A stretch of DNA of 64,000 nucleotides from Micromonospora chaiyaphumensis (GCF_900091435.1 NZ_FMCS01000009.1:248001-312000), one strand, 5' to 3'; shown: positions 50,869-59,857, numbered from the stretch's first letter. Notes: generated by a model from the sequence alone, not told the origin. Program-made: numbers and translations.

Positions 50869-52086
50869 TCAGCAGCCGATCACCCAGTAGGCGGGGCCGG
50901 TCTGCTTGAGGGTGCTCGTGTAGAAGGTGTTGTAGAGGCCCATCCGCTGGTTGCTGCCCAGCGCGTAGGCGTAGCCGCCGGACTGGTAGGCGCGGCCCGC
51001 CGTGACGTGCGCGTAGTTGCTGGCGGTCACGCACACCGGCGCGGTGGTCGGGGTCGGGCTCGGGGTCGGCGACGCGGTCGCCGTCGGGGTCGGGGTCGGG
51101 GTGCCGCCGCCCCCGTTGAGCCCGAAGAAGAGCGCGTCCCGGTAGGTCGAGCAGATCGTGTCGAGGAAGTACGCCCCGGCGGTGCCGCACTGGTCGGCCG
51201 CCGAGCCCGGGTCGACCGGCGTGCCGTGGCCCATGCCGGAGACCCGGTAGAGCCGCACCTGGTCGCTGCCGTAGACCTCCAGGCTCGTGCCGCCCGGCAG
51301 CGAGGCGGTGCTGGTCGGGGTCTGCGAGACGCCCAGCACGTTGGTCCACTGGTCCCGCGACTCGGCGGCGTTCAGCGGCGCCACGGTGGTGTCCGAGGTG
51401 CCGTGCCAGACGGCCACCCTGGGGCGCTTGCCGGTGTAGCCGGCGTACGCGTTGCGGACCAGGTCGCCCCACTGCGCCGGGGTCTTGTCGACTCCCGGGT
51501 TCATGCAGCTGAAGGCGTTGGTCATGCTCGTGGCGCAGCGGTAGGGGATCCCGGCGATCACCGAGCCGGCGGCGAAGACGTCCGGGTAGGTGGCGAGCAT
51601 GACGGCGCTCATGGCGGCGCCGGCCGACAGGCCGCTCACGTAGACCCGGCTGCCGTCGACGGAGTAGTTGGCCTTGGCGTAGTCGACCATCTGCTTGACC
51701 GACAGCGCCTCGCCCTGGCCCCGGGCGGTGTCCCCGGTCTCGAACCAGTTGAAGCAGGAGTTGGCGTTGTTGGCCGAGGGCTGCTGCGGCACGATCAGCG
51801 CGAACTTCCACTGGTCGGCGTACTTCTGCCAGCCGGAGTTGGTGAAGTAGGTTGAGGCGTTCTGGGTGCAGCCGTGCAGCAGCACCACGGCGGGGGCGTT
51901 GGCCGGCAGGCCGTCGGGGCGGTAGGCGTACATGGCCAGGTTGCCGGGGTTCGAGCCGAAGCCGGTCACCTGGGTGAGCGCGGCGGCCTGCGCGGGCAGG
52001 GCGGCGACGAGGACGGCGGCCGCGGCCAGCACGACCCCGGCCGCCACCCCGGCCAGGCGGGTGAGAAGGGATGAGGAGCGGCGCAC
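50869..52086 (-). CDS. Secreted PHB-depolymerase-family esterase
   Basis: A 405-residue exported alpha/beta hydrolase. A signal peptide (LAGVAAGVVLAAAAVLVAAL, cleavage near AQA) precedes the catalytic domain, with VVLLHGCTQNASTYF, nucleophile SGLSAGAAMSAVML, a likely Asp in WHGTSDTTVAP and His in GMGHGTPVDPG. A Pro/Thr stalk then leads to a 55-residue domain ending YWVIGC with two Cys, seen on other secreted hydrolases. GTG 52086 is decided by AGGAGG 5 nt upstream. Substrates may be polyhydroxyalkanoate or feruloyl/acetyl esters. Confidence 0.88.
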   Translation of the reverse strand: MRRSSSLLTRLAGVAAGVVLAAAAVLVAALPAQAAALTQVTGFGSNPGNLAMYAYRPDGLPANAPAVVLLHGCTQNASTYFTNSGWQKYADQWKFALIVPQQPSANNANSCFNWFETGDTARGQGEALSVKQMVDYAKANYSVDGSRVYVSGLSAGAAMSAVMLATYPDVFAAGSVIAGIPYRCATSMTNAFSCMNPGVDKTPAQWGDLVRNAYAGYTGKRPRVAVWHGTSDTTVAPLNAAESRDQWTNVLGVSQTPTSTASLPGGTSLEVYGSDQVRLYRVSGMGHGTPVDPGSAADQCGTAGAYFLDTICSTYRDALFFGLNGGGGTPTPTPTATASPTPSPTPTTAPVCVTASNYAHVTAGRAYQSGGYAYALGSNQRMGLYNTFYTSTLKQTGPAYWVIGC

Positions 52087-52262
52087 GGCGACCTCCTGAC
52101 GGCGAATTGTGAACTGGGTCACCTTCGAGTTGCCGCGACGTTACGTCCGCGTTTCACGCTCCCGGAATGGCCGCCGCTCACACATTCATGAACGCCGAAG
52201 TGTGCGGGCGGCTTCGCGCCGACCGGCTTTCGTGTCTGACCGGCGTGTCCAGGTCCGGTTGG

Positions 52263-52268
52263 TAACGT
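52263..52268 (+). promoter_or_regulatory. -10 box TAACGT of the GT-C-like gene
   Basis: TAACGT ends 7 nt before GTG 52276, again at leaderless spacing. Confidence 0.45.
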
Positions 52269-52275
52269 CCGCTGC

Positions 52276-54090
52276 GTGCCGTTCTCCCCGTCCCTGGCCA
52301 CCGGCCCGTCGACCGCGCCCGCCCGGAACCGGCGTGCCGACCTCGTGCTGGTGCTCGCCGCGGTGGCCCTCGCCATCTGGGTGACCAGCGGGATGTGGCG
52401 GGACCCGAACACCCGCACCATCACCGTGAACTCCAGCGACCAGGCCCTCTTCGAGTGGCTGCTGGCCTTCGGCGGGCACGCCGTGACCCACGGGGAGAAC
52501 CCGCTCTTCACCCACCTGATCAACGTCCCGGACGGGGTGAACCTGGCGGTCAACACCTCGATCACCGCGTACGCGGTGGTCTTCGCGCCGCTGACGTACC
52601 TCATCGGGCCGCCGGCGACGTTCCTGGTGATCCTCACGCTCAACCTCGCGGCCACCGCGGTGGCCTGGTACTGGCTGCTCAGCCGGCACCTCGTCGCCAG
52701 CCGGCTGGCCGCCGGGGTGGGCGCGCTCTTCATCGCCTACTGCCCGGCCATGGTGTCGCACGCCAACGCGCACCTGAACTGGACCGCCGGCTGGCTGGTG
52801 CCGCTGCTCGTCTGGGGCGTGTTCCGGCTGCGCCGCCCCGGGCGCGCGGTCGCCGGCGGGGTCGTGCTCGGCGTGCTGGTGGCGCTCGCCTTCTCGATCG
52901 CCGCCGAGGGGCTCTTCTTCACGGCCCTGGCGCTCGCCCTGTTCCTGCTGGTGTGGGCGCTGCACCGGGTCCGCCGGGAGGAGGTGCGGGCCGCGCTGCC
53001 GAGCTTCCTGCGCGGGCTCGGGGTGACCGCGCTCGTGTCCGGGGTGCTGCTGGCGTACCCGCTGTGGCTGCACTTCGCCGGGCCGCAGCGGTTCCACGGC
53101 ACCGGCTTCGACCCGATGATCCACTCCGAGGACATCGCCGCGTACGGGTCGTACCCGCGCCGGTCGCTGGCCGGCTGGGCCGGGCTCGGCACCTCCCTGG
53201 CGCCCAACCCGACCGAGGAGAACTCCTTCTTCGGGATCCCCCTGCTGCTGCTCGCGGTGGCCTGCTTCGTCCTGCTCTGGCGGCGCGCCGACCGGGCGTT
53301 CCGGGCCACGCTCACCGCGCTCGGGGTGACCGCGCTGGTCTTCGCGGTGCTCTCCTGGGGGCCCACGGCCAAGTGGAACGGCCGGCGCACGGACCAGTTG
53401 CTGCCGTTCGGGGTGCTGGACAACCTGCCGGTGATCAACGCGGCGCTCCCCTCCCGGCTCGCCCTGGTGGTGGCCCCGGTGATCGGGCTGCTGCTGGCGT
53501 ACGCCGTCGACACGCTGCGCGCCCGGCCGCCCCGGCACCGCTCCACCGAGCTGGTCTGGGCGCTCGGCTTCGCCGCCGCGCTGCTGCCGCTGCTGCCCAC
53601 CCCGCTGCTCACCCACGTCCGGGAGCCGGTGCCGGCGTTCATCACCACCGGCGCCTGGCAGCGCTACGTCTCCCCCGGCGGGGTGCTCACCCCGCTGCCG
53701 CTGACCGTGGACATCTACCCGGACGGCCAGCGCTGGCAGGCGTACGCCCTGGCGCACCGGCAGGGCGAGTTCCGCATCCCGGCCGGCTTTTTCCTCGGCC
53801 CCGGCGGGCCGGACGGCCGGGGCCGGATCGGGCCGGTGCCGCGCACGTTCAGCGCGCTGGTGGACCAGGCCGGGCGGACCGGGCTGGTGCCGATCATCAC
53901 CGACGGCAGCGTCCGGGAGGCGCGGGCCGACCTGCGCTACTGGGGGGTCGAGACGGTGGTGCTGGCCGACCGGGTGCACGGGGCCAAGTTCGACGTCGAC
54001 GAGGAGGCGGTGCGCCGCACCGCCACGGCGCTGCTCGGCCCGCCCGAACGGGTCGAGGACGTCTGGGTCTGGCGGGTGCCGCCGGCCTGA
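52276..54090 (+). CDS. Polytopic membrane protein, GT-C glycosyltransferase-like
   Basis: A 604-residue membrane protein with about eleven helices. After the first helix there is an outside loop with SSDQALFEWLLAFGGHAVTHGENPLF, resembling the acidic-loop region of GT-C transferases that use polyprenyl-phosphate sugars. The last 150 residues form a soluble outer domain (VDIYPDGQRWQAYALAHRQG). The start is GTG 52276, supported by the -10 box. It is divergent from the esterase. The sugar and acceptor are unknown; actinobacterial cell-envelope glycans or protein mannosylation are plausible. Confidence 0.75.
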   Translation: MPFSPSLATGPSTAPARNRRADLVLVLAAVALAIWVTSGMWRDPNTRTITVNSSDQALFEWLLAFGGHAVTHGENPLFTHLINVPDGVNLAVNTSITAYAVVFAPLTYLIGPPATFLVILTLNLAATAVAWYWLLSRHLVASRLAAGVGALFIAYCPAMVSHANAHLNWTAGWLVPLLVWGVFRLRRPGRAVAGGVVLGVLVALAFSIAAEGLFFTALALALFLLVWALHRVRREEVRAALPSFLRGLGVTALVSGVLLAYPLWLHFAGPQRFHGTGFDPMIHSEDIAAYGSYPRRSLAGWAGLGTSLAPNPTEENSFFGIPLLLLAVACFVLLWRRADRAFRATLTALGVTALVFAVLSWGPTAKWNGRRTDQLLPFGVLDNLPVINAALPSRLALVVAPVIGLLLAYAVDTLRARPPRHRSTELVWALGFAAALLPLLPTPLLTHVREPVPAFITTGAWQRYVSPGGVLTPLPLTVDIYPDGQRWQAYALAHRQGEFRIPAGFFLGPGGPDGRGRIGPVPRTFSALVDQAGRTGLVPIITDGSVREARADLRYWGVETVVLADRVHGAKFDVDEEAVRRTATALLGPPERVEDVWVWRVPPA

Positions 54091-54139
54091 CCGCCGGCCG
54101 GTGGCGCGGCTCACGCGCTCCGGTCGGGGCCCGCGGGAC

Positions 54140-54145
54140 TAGGCT
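54140..54145 (+). promoter_or_regulatory. -10 box TAGGCT of lipB
   Basis: TAGGCT ends 6 nt before GTG 54152, the leaderless arrangement. Confidence 0.5.
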
Positions 54146-54151
54146 GGACGG

Positions 54152-54799
54152 GTGAGCGTGACGACTTCCGGGCTGACCGCCGTCCGTGCCGGCCTGCTCG
54201 ACTACCAGGCCGCCTGGGACGAGCAGCGCCGGCTGCACGAGGCCGTGGTGGCCGGCGAGCGGGGCGACACCGTGCTGCTGCTGGAGCACCCCAGCGTCTA
54301 CACCGCCGGCAAGCGGACCGAGCCGTGGGACCGGCCGATGGACGGCACCCCGGTGATCGACGTGGACCGCGGCGGCAAGATCACCTGGCACGGCCCGGGG
54401 CAGCTGGTCGGCTACCCGATCGTCAAGCTGCCCGACCCGGTCGACGTGGTGGCGTACGTCCGGCGCACCGAGGAGCTGCTGATCGACGTCTGCGCCGAGT
54501 TCGGGCTGGCCGCGGGCCGGGTCGAGGGGCGCAGCGGCGTCTGGGTCCCGGAGGACGACCGGGGGCCGGCCCGCAAGGTGGCCGCCATCGGCATCCGGGT
54601 GGCCCGGGGCGTGACCCTGCACGGCTTCTCCATCAACTGCGACTGCGACCTCGGCCACTTCGACCGCATCGTGCCGTGCGGCATCCGCGACGCCGGCGTC
54701 ACCTCGCTCACCGCCGAGCTGGGCCGCACCATCACGGTCGCCGACGTGCTGCCGGTGGTCGAGCGGCACCTGCCGACCCTGGTCACGGTCCAGGACTGA
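54152..54799 (+). CDS. lipB: Octanoyltransferase (LipB)
   Basis: Transfers octanoate from acyl carrier protein to the lipoyl domains of E2 and GcvH. The 215-residue product has VLLLEHPSVYTAGKRTEP, the RGGKITWHGPGQLVGYPI signature, the active-site Lys in ARKVAAIGIRV and Cys in FDRIVPCGIRD. Its product is matured by LipA encoded 4 kb downstream. In mycobacteria lipB and lipA are adjacent; here four genes lie between them. Confidence 0.96.
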   Translation: MSVTTSGLTAVRAGLLDYQAAWDEQRRLHEAVVAGERGDTVLLLEHPSVYTAGKRTEPWDRPMDGTPVIDVDRGGKITWHGPGQLVGYPIVKLPDPVDVVAYVRRTEELLIDVCAEFGLAAGRVEGRSGVWVPEDDRGPARKVAAIGIRVARGVTLHGFSINCDCDLGHFDRIVPCGIRDAGVTSLTAELGRTITVADVLPVVERHLPTLVTVQD

Positions 54800-54803
54800 C
54801 CGG

Positions 54804-55196
54804 GTGCGGATCGATCTCGTCACCCTGGTCGTCGCCGACTACGACCCGGCCATCGCGTTCTTCACCGAGGTGCTCGGCTTCGAGCTGAGCGAGGACAAGC
54901 CGTCCCTGACCAACGACGGCCGGCCGAAGCGCTGGGTGGTGGTCCGCCCGCCGGGCGGCGGCACCGGGCTGCTGCTGGCCCGCGCCGACGGTGAACGGCA
55001 GGCGGCCGCCGTGGGCGACCAGACCCACGGCCGGGTGGGCTTCTTCCTCCAGGTCGACGACTTCGACGCCACCTACCGGCGGATGGTCGAGGCGAAGGTC
55101 GAGTTCGTGAAGCCCCCGCGCACCGAGCCCTACGGACGGGTCGCCGTCTTCCGCGACCTCGCCGGCAACCCCTGGGACCTGCTCGGTCCCGCCTGA
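54804..55196 (+). CDS. Glyoxalase/bleomycin-resistance family protein
   Basis: A 130-residue vicinal-oxygen-chelate protein of two beta-alpha-beta-beta-beta modules. It begins MRIDLVTLVVADYDPAIAFF and contains GRVGFFLQVDDFDATYRRMV and a closing RVAVFRDLAGNPWDLLGP, the typical pattern. Expected metal ligands are incomplete: the first-strand His is replaced. It starts with GTG 54804, 4 nt after the lipB stop, so it is co-transcribed with lipB. Substrate is unknown. Confidence 0.88.
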   Translation: MRIDLVTLVVADYDPAIAFFTEVLGFELSEDKPSLTNDGRPKRWVVVRPPGGGTGLLLARADGERQAAAVGDQTHGRVGFFLQVDDFDATYRRMVEAKVEFVKPPRTEPYGRVAVFRDLAGNPWDLLGPA

Positions 55197-55213
55197 CGAG
55201 GAGAGGACCCCCG

Positions 55214-56038
55214 ATGACCGACGTGATGTCGACCCAGCAGCGGATCGCCGAGGAGCTGCGGGTGCCGGCGACCTTCGACGCCGCCGAGGAGATCGAGCGC
55301 CGCGTCGTCTTCCTCGCCGACCGCCTCGTCGACACCGGCCTGACCACGCTGGTCCTGGGCATCAGCGGCGGCGTCGACTCGACCACGGCCGGCCGGCTCT
55401 GCCAGCTCGCCGCGGAACGGGCCCGCGCCGCCGGTCACCCGGCCGTCTTCGTCGCCATGCGCCTGCCGTACGGGGTGCAGGCCGACGAGCACCACGCCCA
55501 GAGGGCGCTGGAGTTCATCCGCCCGGACCGGCTGCTCACGGTCGACGTCAAGCCGGCCGCCGACGCCGCCCTGGACGCGCTGGTCGCCGGCGGGCTGACC
55601 TTCCGCGACGCCGCCCAGCAGGACTTCGTGCTCGGCAACGTCAAGGCCCGGCAGCGCATGATCGCCCAGTACGCGGTGGCCGGCGCGGAGGGCGGGCTGG
55701 TGGTCGGCACCGACCACGCCGCCGAGGCGGTCACCGGCTTCTTCACCAAGCACGGCGACGGCGCGGCCGACCTGGTCCCGCTGACCGGGCTGACCAAGCG
55801 GCGGGTGCGGGCACTGGCCGCGGCGCTCGGCGCGCCCGCCGAGCTGGTCGGCAAGGCGCCCACGGCAGACCTGGAGAGCCTGGCCCCGGGCAAGCTCGAC
55901 GAGGACGCGCTCGGCCTGGCCTACGAGCACATCGACGACTACCTGGAGGGCCGGCCGGTGCCGGCGGAGGTGGAGGCGGCGCTGGTGGACCGCTACCGCG
56001 CCACCGAGCACAAGCGCCAGCTCCCGGTCGCGCCCTAG
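55214..56038 (+). CDS. nadE: Ammonia-dependent NAD synthetase (NadE)
   Basis: Last step of NAD synthesis: amidates nicotinate adenine dinucleotide. The 274-residue product has the PP-loop ISGGVDSTTAGRLCQLA, DEHHAQRALEFI, GNVKARQRMI and VGTDHAAEAVTGFFTKHGDG, with no glutaminase domain, so it uses free ammonia. It lies 17 nt after the glyoxalase gene and has AGGAG before ATG 55214. Its last four bases overlap the convergent FUSC gene end. Confidence 0.95.
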   Translation: MTDVMSTQQRIAEELRVPATFDAAEEIERRVVFLADRLVDTGLTTLVLGISGGVDSTTAGRLCQLAAERARAAGHPAVFVAMRLPYGVQADEHHAQRALEFIRPDRLLTVDVKPAADAALDALVAGGLTFRDAAQQDFVLGNVKARQRMIAQYAVAGAEGGLVVGTDHAAEAVTGFFTKHGDGAADLVPLTGLTKRRVRALAAALGAPAELVGKAPTADLESLAPGKLDEDALGLAYEHIDDYLEGRPVPAEVEAALVDRYRATEHKRQLPVAP

Positions 56039-57066
56039 GTGGGACCGTCGTCGTGCGGGCCGGCGGCGAGCCGCGCCCGCAGCCACGGCTCGCAGAGCAC
56101 GATCGCGCCGCCGACGATCCCGCCGATCACCGTCTCCACGCCCCGGTCGTAGAGCAGCTGCCCGGCCGGCCGGGCCACGGCGAGCTGGCCCATGAGCAGC
56201 GCCATCGGCGTGATGAACAGCAGCGCCAGCCCGTAGTTGCGGCCCACCAGCAGCTCGGTGACGATCTGGAGCACCGCGACCACCAGCACGACGGCGTACG
56301 GCGACAGCGCGAGCGCGAGCAGCACCGCGCTGGTGAGCAGCCCGAGCAGCGTGCCGAGGATCCGGTGCGCGGCGCGGACCAGCTGGGCGGTGACCCCCGC
56401 CGCGCTGAGCGGGGCGACGGCCGCCACCATCGCCCAGTACGGGTGGCCGATCCCGACGGCGGTCGCCACGCCGCCGGCCACCACCACGGCCAGGGCGCAG
56501 CGCACCGGCTGCCAGGTCCACACGTGCGCGAGCCGGGCCGGCCGGCTCCGCTGCCGCCGCAGCACACTGCCCACGTTGCCGACCAGCAGGGAGAACAGGG
56601 CGCTCGCCCCGGCCAGCGCGGCGGCGACCGGCACGTCCGACACCGCGTGCGGAGCCGAGGCGACCGCGCCGAACGCGAACACCAGGAACAGCGGCCCGGG
56701 CGGGTGCCAGTCCTGGGCGGCGGCCAGCACCGCGCCCAGCGCCGCGACGGCCGCGGCCACCGGCACGGCGACCCACGCCCGGGACGGCAGCGCGCCGACC
56801 AGCACGCCGAGGACGACCGTCGCGGTGAGGGCCGCCCCGGCGCTGGCCTGCATGGCGGCCCGGGACAGGTGCACGTGGTTGCGGCCGTAGAGCGAGGTGA
56901 ACGCCCCGAAGACCGCGTACACGGACCAGCCCGGCCGGCCGGCGGCGAGCACCGCGAGCAGCGGCACGAGGACGCTGATCCCGGCCCGCAGCGCGACCCG
57001 GTGCGCGCCGGGCGCCGGCCGCACGTGCAGCAGGCCGCGCAGCGTCGCCCGCACCTGCTCACCCAT
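56035..57066 (-). CDS. FUSC family membrane protein
   Basis: A 343-residue membrane protein with about ten helices in two halves, each ending in a cytosolic Arg-rich stretch. Motifs such as YAVFGAFTSLYGRNHVHLSR and GVTAQLVRAAHRILGTLLGL, together with LFITPMALLMGQLA and RGVETVIGGIVGGAIVL, match FUSC/aromatic-acid-exporter-like proteins. ATG 57066 is favoured by GAGGGG 5 nt upstream; GTG 57078 is the alternative. It lies downstream of aspS by 67 nt and may share its transcript. Substrate is unknown. Confidence 0.87.
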   Translation of the reverse strand: MGEQVRATLRGLLHVRPAPGAHRVALRAGISVLVPLLAVLAAGRPGWSVYAVFGAFTSLYGRNHVHLSRAAMQASAGAALTATVVLGVLVGALPSRAWVAVPVAAAVAALGAVLAAAQDWHPPGPLFLVFAFGAVASAPHAVSDVPVAAALAGASALFSLLVGNVGSVLRRQRSRPARLAHVWTWQPVRCALAVVVAGGVATAVGIGHPYWAMVAAVAPLSAAGVTAQLVRAAHRILGTLLGLLTSAVLLALALSPYAVVLVVAVLQIVTELLVGRNYGLALLFITPMALLMGQLAVARPAGQLLYDRGVETVIGGIVGGAIVLCEPWLRARLAAGPHDDGPT

Positions 57067-57133
57067 GCCGCCCCTCACCTTCCGGCCGCCGCCGCGACCC
57101 GGGGTACCCGGATCGCGGCGGCGTGATCCCCGG

Positions 57134-58420
57134 TCAGGGGGTGAGCCGGTGCAGGTCCCGGGGGAAGGCGGTCACCTCCCGCACGTTGGCCGCGCCGGTG
57201 AGCCGCGCGACGAAGCGTTCCAGCCCGATGGCGAAGCCCCCGTGCGGCGGCATGCCGTGCCGGAACGCGTCCACGTACCCGGCGTACGGCTCCACCGGCT
57301 CACCGCGCGCCGCCAGGGCGGCCAGGTAGTCCTCGTGGCGGTGCAGCCGCTGCCCACCGGTGACCAGCTCCATCCCGCGAAACAGCAGGTCGAAGCCGTT
57401 GGAGTACGCGGGCCGGGCCGGGTCCGGGTGGGTGTAGAACGGCCGCTTCGCCATGGGGTACCCGGTCACGAAGAGGAAGTCCGAGCCGTGCTCGCGGCGC
57501 GCCCACTCCCCCAGCGCCCGCTCGTGCGCCGGCGCGAGGTCCGGCTCGTCGGCCGGCGCCCCGGCGATCTTCAGCGCCTCGGTGAAGTGCACGGCCGGGA
57601 TCTCGGCGGGCACCTCGGGCAGGGTGCGGCCCAGGGTGGCGAGTGACCCGCCGGCCCGCGCCCCCACCTCGGCCAGCATGCCGGCCAGGGTCTCCCGCAG
57701 CACGGCCATCACGTCCCGGTGGTCGGCGACGAAGCCCAGCTCGACGTCGAGCGAGGTGTACTGGGCCAGGTGCCGGACGGTGTCGTGCGGCTCGGCGCGG
57801 AACACCGGCCCGACCTCGTAGACCCGCTCGAAGACGCCGACCATGAGCTGCTTGTAGAACTGCGGCGACTGGGCCAGGTACGCGGGCCGCCCGAACCAGT
57901 CCAGCGCGAACACGTTCGCCCCGCTCTCGGTCGACGAGGCGACCACCTTCGGGGTGTGGACCTCCACGAACCCGCGGGCGTCCAGGGCGGACCGGAAGCC
58001 GGCCACCGCCGCCGCCGAGATCCGCAGCGCGGCGGAGCGGGTCGGGTGGCGCAGCGCGGTGGGCGCGTGGTCGAGCTGGGTGGGCAGGGTGGCGGTGAGC
58101 ACCGGCCGGTACAGGTCGAACGGCGGCGGGACGGCGGGCGGGCCGAGCGGGCGTACCGTCGGCTCGGCCACCTCGACCCCGGCGGGCGCCGTGGCGTTCG
58201 CGACCACCGTGCCGGTGACCTCGACGACGGTCTCCTCGGGCAGCGACTCTACGGCCGCGCGCACGGCGGGGTCGGTGACCACCACCTGGGCCAGGCCGGC
58301 GGCGTCCCGCACGATGAGGAAGGCCACCGACTTGAGCAGCCGGCGGCGGTGCACCCAGCCGGCGATCCGCACGGATTCGCCGATGTGGTGGGTGAGCTGG
58401 GAGGACAGGATGCGTTGCAC
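57134..58420 (-). CDS. aspS: Aspartate-tRNA ligase, archaeal/non-discriminating type (AspS)
   Basis: Charges tRNA with aspartate. The 428-residue product has an OB-fold anticodon domain (VRIAGWVHRRRLLKSVAFLI) and class II motifs: motif 2 in GPVFRAEPHDTVRHLAQYTS and motif 3 in GGFAIGLERFVARLTGA. It lacks the GAD insertion of typical bacterial AspRS and has archaeal length, so it is probably the non-discriminating type that also makes Asp-tRNA(Asn) for the amidotransferase GatCAB. GTG 58420 has AAGGAGG 8 nt upstream. A T-box leader precedes it. Confidence 0.9.
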   Translation of the reverse strand: MQRILSSQLTHHIGESVRIAGWVHRRRLLKSVAFLIVRDAAGLAQVVVTDPAVRAAVESLPEETVVEVTGTVVANATAPAGVEVAEPTVRPLGPPAVPPPFDLYRPVLTATLPTQLDHAPTALRHPTRSAALRISAAAVAGFRSALDARGFVEVHTPKVVASSTESGANVFALDWFGRPAYLAQSPQFYKQLMVGVFERVYEVGPVFRAEPHDTVRHLAQYTSLDVELGFVADHRDVMAVLRETLAGMLAEVGARAGGSLATLGRTLPEVPAEIPAVHFTEALKIAGAPADEPDLAPAHERALGEWARREHGSDFLFVTGYPMAKRPFYTHPDPARPAYSNGFDLLFRGMELVTGGQRLHRHEDYLAALAARGEPVEPYAGYVDAFRHGMPPHGGFAIGLERFVARLTGAANVREVTAFPRDLHRLTP

Positions 58421-58429
58421 GGCGGTTAC

Positions 58430-58726
58430 CTCCTTGGTCACTCGCAACGCCTTCGCCGCCCTCGGGCGGCGAAGCATCACCTCAGCCCGGGGAGGTGTGG
58501 GCGAGCGGGAAACCTCGCGGTGCCACCACACCTTCACCCTCCGCCTCGGCGGAGGGCCTCGTTCGTCGCCCGTGACGGGGGCCAGCCGGCGGGGTCTACT
58601 AGGCGGGTGGACCGCCGTTCTTCCCGCAGCTCGGGAGGGTCTTCACGCACCGGCGCCAGACCGCCTCTCAGCAACCGGCGGCTCTCTGCGCTGGCGGGTC
58701 GGCGCGCTACTCGGCTCCGTCGCAGC
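58430..58726 (-). promoter_or_regulatory. T-box riboswitch with GAC (Asp) specifier
   Basis: The leader upstream of aspS shows T-box landmarks in order on the minus strand: AGTAG at about 58711, the distal stem-I elements CAGAGAG and GGTTGCTGAGAG (about 58689-58664), a specifier GAC in GTGAAGACC (58641-58639), and the T-box bulge GGTGGCACCGCG at 58527-58516. The TGGC segment would pair with the CCA end plus a G discriminator base, as in tRNA-Asp. A CACCTC/GAGGTG hairpin and an 11-bp CTTCGCCGCC hairpin follow before the SD AAGGAGG. Uncharged tRNA-Asp should raise aspS expression. Whether control is of transcription or translation is not clear. Confidence 0.85.
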
Positions 58727-58854
58727 TCTGCCCGGCACGCTAGCACCCGTCCCCGGCCCGTGTGACGGGGATTTCTGGTGGCTGGTGTCCGGTGTCACAT
58801 GATTCCGGGCGTGACGGCGGTCGCCCGAGGTCCATCGACGGCCACCGACCGGCG

Positions 58855-58860
58855 TACGCT
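58855..58860 (+). promoter_or_regulatory. -10 box TACGCT of lipA
   Basis: TACGCT ends 7 nt before GTG 58868, consistent with a leaderless mRNA. Confidence 0.45.
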
Positions 58861-58867
58861 CGGCCTT

Positions 58868-59857
58868 GTGACGATCGAGCACTCCGCGCCGACGACTGAG
58901 CAGGCCGCGCGCACCGCAACCGTCGCCCCCGAGGGGCGGCGCATGCTGCGGATCGAGGCGCGCAACGCCGAGACGCCGATCGAGCGCAAGCCGCCGTGGA
59001 TCAAGGTCAAGGCCAAGATGGGCCCGGAGTACACCCAGCTGCGCGGGCTCGTCTCGCGCGAGGGGCTGCACACCGTCTGCCAGGAGGCCGGCTGCCCCAA
59101 CATCTACGAGTGCTGGGAGGACCGGGAGGCCACCTTCCTCATCGGTGGCGACCAGTGCACCCGGCGCTGCGACTTCTGTCAGATCGACACGGGCAAGCCC
59201 GCCGAGTTCGACGCCGACGAACCCCGCCGGGTCGCCGAGTCGGTCGCCGCCATGGGCCTGCGCTACGCCACCATCACCGGCGTGGCCCGCGACGACCTGC
59301 CCGACGGCGGCGCCTGGCTCTACGCCGAGACGGTCCGGCAGATCCACGCCCTGCAGTCCGGCTGCGGCGTCGAGCTGCTGATCCCCGACTTCAACGCGGT
59401 GCCCGAGCAGCTCGCCGAGGTGTTCGGCGCCCGGCCCGAGGTGCTCGCGCACAACGTCGAGACCGTGCCGCGGATCTTCAAGCGGATCCGCCCCGCGTTC
59501 CGCTACGAGCGCTCCCTCGACGTGATCCGCCAGGCGCGCGCCGACGGCCTGGTCACCAAGAGCAACCTGATCCTCGGCATGGGCGAGGAGCGGGCCGAGG
59601 TCTCCCAGGCGCTGCGCGACCTGCACGAGGCCGGCTGCGAGCTGATCACCATCACCCAGTACCTGCGCCCCTCCCCCCGGCACCACCCGGTCACCCGCTG
59701 GGTCAAGCCGGAGGAGTTCGTCGAGCTGCGCGAGGAGGCCGAGGAGATCGGCTTCGCCGGCGTGATGAGCGGCCCGTTGGTCCGCTCGTCGTACCGGGCC
59801 GGGCGGCTCTACCAGCAGGCGCTCGCCGCCCGCGACGAGGTCGTGGCCGCCGGCTGA
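58868..59857 (+). CDS. lipA: Lipoyl synthase (LipA)
   Basis: Radical SAM enzyme that inserts two sulfurs into the octanoyl group placed by LipB. The 329-residue product has the auxiliary cluster motif VCQEAGCPNIYECW and the radical SAM CTRRCDFC, with the terminal ligand Ser in VRSSYRAG. GTG 58868 gives a family-sized protein; an in-frame ATG upstream is not supported. Its lipoyl clients E2 (42.5 kb) and the glycine cleavage partner of GcvT (37.5 kb) are represented in this window. Confidence 0.96.
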   Translation: MTIEHSAPTTEQAARTATVAPEGRRMLRIEARNAETPIERKPPWIKVKAKMGPEYTQLRGLVSREGLHTVCQEAGCPNIYECWEDREATFLIGGDQCTRRCDFCQIDTGKPAEFDADEPRRVAESVAAMGLRYATITGVARDDLPDGGAWLYAETVRQIHALQSGCGVELLIPDFNAVPEQLAEVFGARPEVLAHNVETVPRIFKRIRPAFRYERSLDVIRQARADGLVTKSNLILGMGEERAEVSQALRDLHEAGCELITITQYLRPSPRHHPVTRWVKPEEFVELREEAEEIGFAGVMSGPLVRSSYRAGRLYQQALAARDEVVAAG

